From NCBI GenBank assembly GCA_034435275.1, contig DAOTXP010000080.1, forward strand, positions 1-14,670: a stretch of DNA of 14,670 nucleotides, written 5' to 3'. Positions 12,443-14,670 of the stretch are shown piece after piece. Positions within the stretch are counted from its first letter, which is position 1. Every line of letters begins with the position of its first letter. Both the position numbers and the translations under genes were made by a program. This stretch comes from JBFMCC01 sp034435275 (GTDB taxonomy: Bacteria > Chloroflexota > Anaerolineae > Anaerolineales > Villigracilaceae). The notes below the pieces were generated by a model that was not told the origin of the DNA, did not search any database, and saw nothing but the letters and a program-made list of their open reading frames with translations.

Positions 12443-13048
12443 ATGTTCAAGACCATTTCGTTTTCGACATCAAAAATGAATAACGCATCTTTTCGCATTC
12501 AGTTAGCCGGGATCAGACAAGTGCTCATAATCCTGGTTTTTCTGATTACAGTGGTCGGGGTACCAACCATGGCTGTAAAGGCGGAAACCATTGCCGCCGT
12601 ACCTGCGCAGGTTGTATTAATCTCCCCTGAAGGCAATATAGGTAATGTTTACAATCCCACTTACACATGGAACGCAGTAATTGACGCAGATGAATATACT
12701 CTTGGAGTCGTTGGCCCAGATGGAGAAACTTTGATCTATCAAACGTACGACCAATCAGACATATGCGCTGGCGCGATTTGCTCGGTCACACATCCCCTAA
12801 CTTTGTCGGGAGGGTCGCATACCTGGTGGGTCAGGGGACGGAATGCATCCGGCATTGGTCCGTGGAGCGATCCGATGGTCTTCAGTATCGCGCCCGATAC
12901 CACCATCACCAGCAACCCACCGGACCCGAGTTTGAGCAGCAGTGCCGCATTCACTTTCGAAAGCGATGATCCCTCCGCAACATTGAGTGCCAACTGGATG
13001 GAGGCGGGTTTAGTACCTGTGCCAGCCCGGCTAACTATAACAATTTGA
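12443..13048 (+). CDS. Secreted repeat protein, N-terminal fragment up to a frameshift
   Basis: The start is clear: GGAGG lies 5-6 nt before the ATG. The protein has a long N-region (residues 1-25), a hydrophobic core (27-43) and likely cleavage after VKA (residue 47), so it is exported. A fibronectin-III-like domain follows (PAQVVLISPEGN to GPWSDPMVFSI). Then comes a bacterial Ig-like domain beginning TTITSNPPDPSLSSSAAFTFESDD. The family continuation FECxLDGGxFxxCxSP is lost in this frame after SATL but appears intact in the next frame, so one T is missing around 12983-12984. The last ~24 residues and the TGA at 13046-13048 are therefore artefacts of the shift. The natural protein should continue into the 12985-14670 frame. 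The cause may be a real mutation, phase variation or an assembly error. Confidence 0.75.
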   Translation: MFKTISFSTSKMNNASFRIQLAGIRQVLIILVFLITVVGVPTMAVKAETIAAVPAQVVLISPEGNIGNVYNPTYTWNAVIDADEYTLGVVGPDGETLIYQTYDQSDICAGAICSVTHPLTLSGGSHTWWVRGRNASGIGPWSDPMVFSIAPDTTITSNPPDPSLSSSAAFTFESDDPSATLSANWMEAGLVPVPARLTITI

Positions 13049-14670
13049 GCAACGCCAGCCATACCTTTGAGGTGCGCGCCGTGGAAAGTCATGGCACTCC
13101 CGACCCCACGCCAGCCTCCTACACGTGGCTGGTTAATGTCCCTGTCTGCTACGCCCTGACGCTTAGCCATACCGGCAATGGAAGCGATCCATCGCCTGAT
13201 CCCGCCAACTCACCGGGCTGTTCGGCCGGTCAATTCGTTGAAGGCGCGGTCGTGGAACTAACCGCGGCGCCGAATGTGGGCTGGCAGGTCAACAGTTGGG
13301 CCGGCACCAACAACAACTTCAGCACCGCAACCAGTAACACCGTCACCATGCCCGCCGGCGCACATGCCGCGAGCGTCAATTACACCCAGATCGAGTACAC
13401 CTTGACTGTGAACGTCACGGGTAGCGGCACGGTGACCAGGGATCCCGACCAAGCCACCTACCATTACGGCGATGTCGTCCAGTTGACAGCCGTGCCGGCC
13501 ACCGGCTGGTCCTTCTCCGCCTGGAGCGGCGACCTGACCGGCTCCACCAACCCGACCAACATCACCATCAATGGCAACAAGACTGTTACGGCTACTTTCA
13601 CACAGATTGAGTACACCCTGACGGTCAATGTCGTCGGCAACGGCTCGGTCACCAAGAATCCCAACCAGGCCACCTATCACTATGGTGATGTGGTCCAGTT
13701 GACCGCCGTCCCCGCCGCCGGTTCGTCCTTCTCCGCCTGGAGCGGGGACCTGATCGGCTCCACCAACCCGACCGACGTCACCATCAATGGCAACAAGACT
13801 GTCACCGCCACTTTTACCAACATCGGATATACCCTGACAGTGAACATTGTCGGCAGTGGTTCCGTCAGCAGGGACCCCGACCAGGCCATCTACAACTACG
13901 GCGATGTGGTCGAACTGACAGCCATTCCAGATGCGGGTTGGGGCTTCGCAAGTTGGTCTGGTGGTCTCACCGGAACCGTAAACCCGCAATCCATCACGAT
14001 CGATGAAGACGAGGTGGTCACCGCGCAGTTCTCGACACTCCCGTTTCTAACCTCACCTGCCGACGGAGCAACATTGCTTTACAACCAGCCGACTTTTGAC
14101 TGGGAGGATGTAAACGGAGCAGTTAACTACAGCATTCAGGTTTCCAGGTATAGCAATTTCAGATTGCTCCTGGTGAATGCAAGGGTTGCGACCTCGACCT
14201 ATACTCCCATCCGAACCCTCCCTGCTAACGCCCTGCTCTACTGGCGCGTCAAAGCCAATGGCACTGATTTCAATTTGTGGTCCGAGACGCGTACACTCAC
14301 TACTGCAAATCCGCCCTCCACGCCAGGCCTGGCTGCCCCGGCCAATAACGCCCTGGTCACCGATTACACGCCGTTGTTGAACTGGTCCAATTCCACTCTG
14401 CCGGCAGGGACAACCTTTAGTCACTACCAGGTACAGGTCGCAACCGACGCCGCTTTCACAAGCCCGACGCTGGATGTCAACGTGGGCGCAGGCGACATTA
14501 CCGCTTCCGAGTACAGTCCGGTGACCGACTTGGCGGTCAACACCAAATTCTATTGGCGGGTGAGGGCTGTGAACAGCGACTTGGAATACAGCGCCTGGTC
14601 AGTCAGTCGCTCCTTCCGCACAGCCGTCCTGCCACCAACGTTGGTTGCCCCGGCAGACTTGGCCGTTCTC
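12985..14670 (+). CDS. Secreted repeat protein, continuation after frameshift (open at window end)
   Basis: From GAG at 12985 this frame stays open to the last base (562 codons) with no start codon expected, because it continues the 12443 gene. It begins ECQLDGGGFSTCASPANY, the second half of an Ig-like domain. A divergent InlB-B-type unit follows (YALTLSHTGNGSDPSPD to about 13395), then three tandem 72-residue units of the same family. Two fibronectin-III-like modules come next: LTSPADGATLLYNQPTFDW (from 14041) and LAAPANNALVTDYTPLLNW (from about 14329). Another begins LVAPADLAVL at the edge. The composition (Thr/Ser/Asn rich, few Lys) fits an extracellular adhesin or surface structural protein. 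No catalytic domain or sorting signal is seen inside the window. Antisense frames across it are not genes. Confidence 0.8.
13396..14043 (+). repeat. Three tandem 216-bp repeats (InlB B-repeat-like units)
   Basis: Units start at 13396, 13612 and 13828, exactly 216 bp (72 codons) apart. Each runs from YTLTVN through a YGDVVxLTA segment and a WSG segment to VTATF or its variant VTAQF. Units 1 and 2 are nearly identical at protein level over long stretches (QATYHYGDVVQLTAVPA, INGNKTVTATF). Unit 3 is more diverged. Confidence 0.93.

Noticed and set aside
13258..13989. 243-codon minus-strand frame
   Set aside because: It is the antisense shadow of the tandem repeats on the plus strand, with the same 216-bp periodicity and no ribosome site.
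1..14670. CRISPR array or integrase/transposase genes
   Set aside because: No regularly spaced short repeats with unique spacers were seen, and no translated frame shows transposase or integrase motifs.

Overview
The window looks like a chromosomal segment of a GC-rich bacterium of the Chloroflexota, probably an Anaerolineae-like lineage. This is inference, based on the gene set (TrpB2-type tryptophan synthase, a class II fumarase/aspartase family lyase, a T-box leader, secreted proteins built from repeat domains) and on the dispersed palindromic intergenic repeats. No rRNA or other direct taxonomic marker is present.

Region 1 (1-2422): a truncated secreted-protein gene on the minus strand faces away from a plus-strand pair, an M23-type metallopeptidase and a degenerate short-chain dehydrogenase. 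The pair ends in a perfect 16-bp bidirectional terminator hairpin. Region 2 (2422-4917, minus): a 'quinate 5-dehydrogenase'-like protein, a MobA-like nucleotidyltransferase with a very basic tail, and a PAP2 membrane phosphatase overlapping it by 4 bp. A palindromic repeat separates the first two. Region 3 (5098-8862, minus): a fumarase/aspartase family lyase with a poly-glycine end, preceded by trpB2. The trpB2 gene is headed by a complete tryptophan T-box riboswitch (promoter, UGG specifier, UGGC bulge, terminator) and a 53-codon small ORF.

Region 4 (8900-9155): divergent from the T-box promoter lie tRNA-Gly(TCC) and tRNA-Ile2(CAT), separated by a palindromic repeat. A partial copy of the tRNA-Ile 3' end follows about 68 bp downstream. 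Region 5 (9380-14670, plus) appears to be an accessory region with AT-rich intergenic DNA. It has a radical SAM methylthiotransferase-like enzyme without a TRAM domain, a methyltransferase with a Trm112-like zinc ribbon, a 610-bp non-coding stretch, and a large secreted repeat protein broken by a one-base frameshift. The methylthiotransferase gene and the secreted-protein gene are each preceded by a closely similar promoter/leader module, suggesting common control.

The best supported regulatory system is the Trp T-box controlling trpB2. The most open question is what the radical SAM / methyltransferase pair modifies and whether it is linked to the secreted repeat protein.
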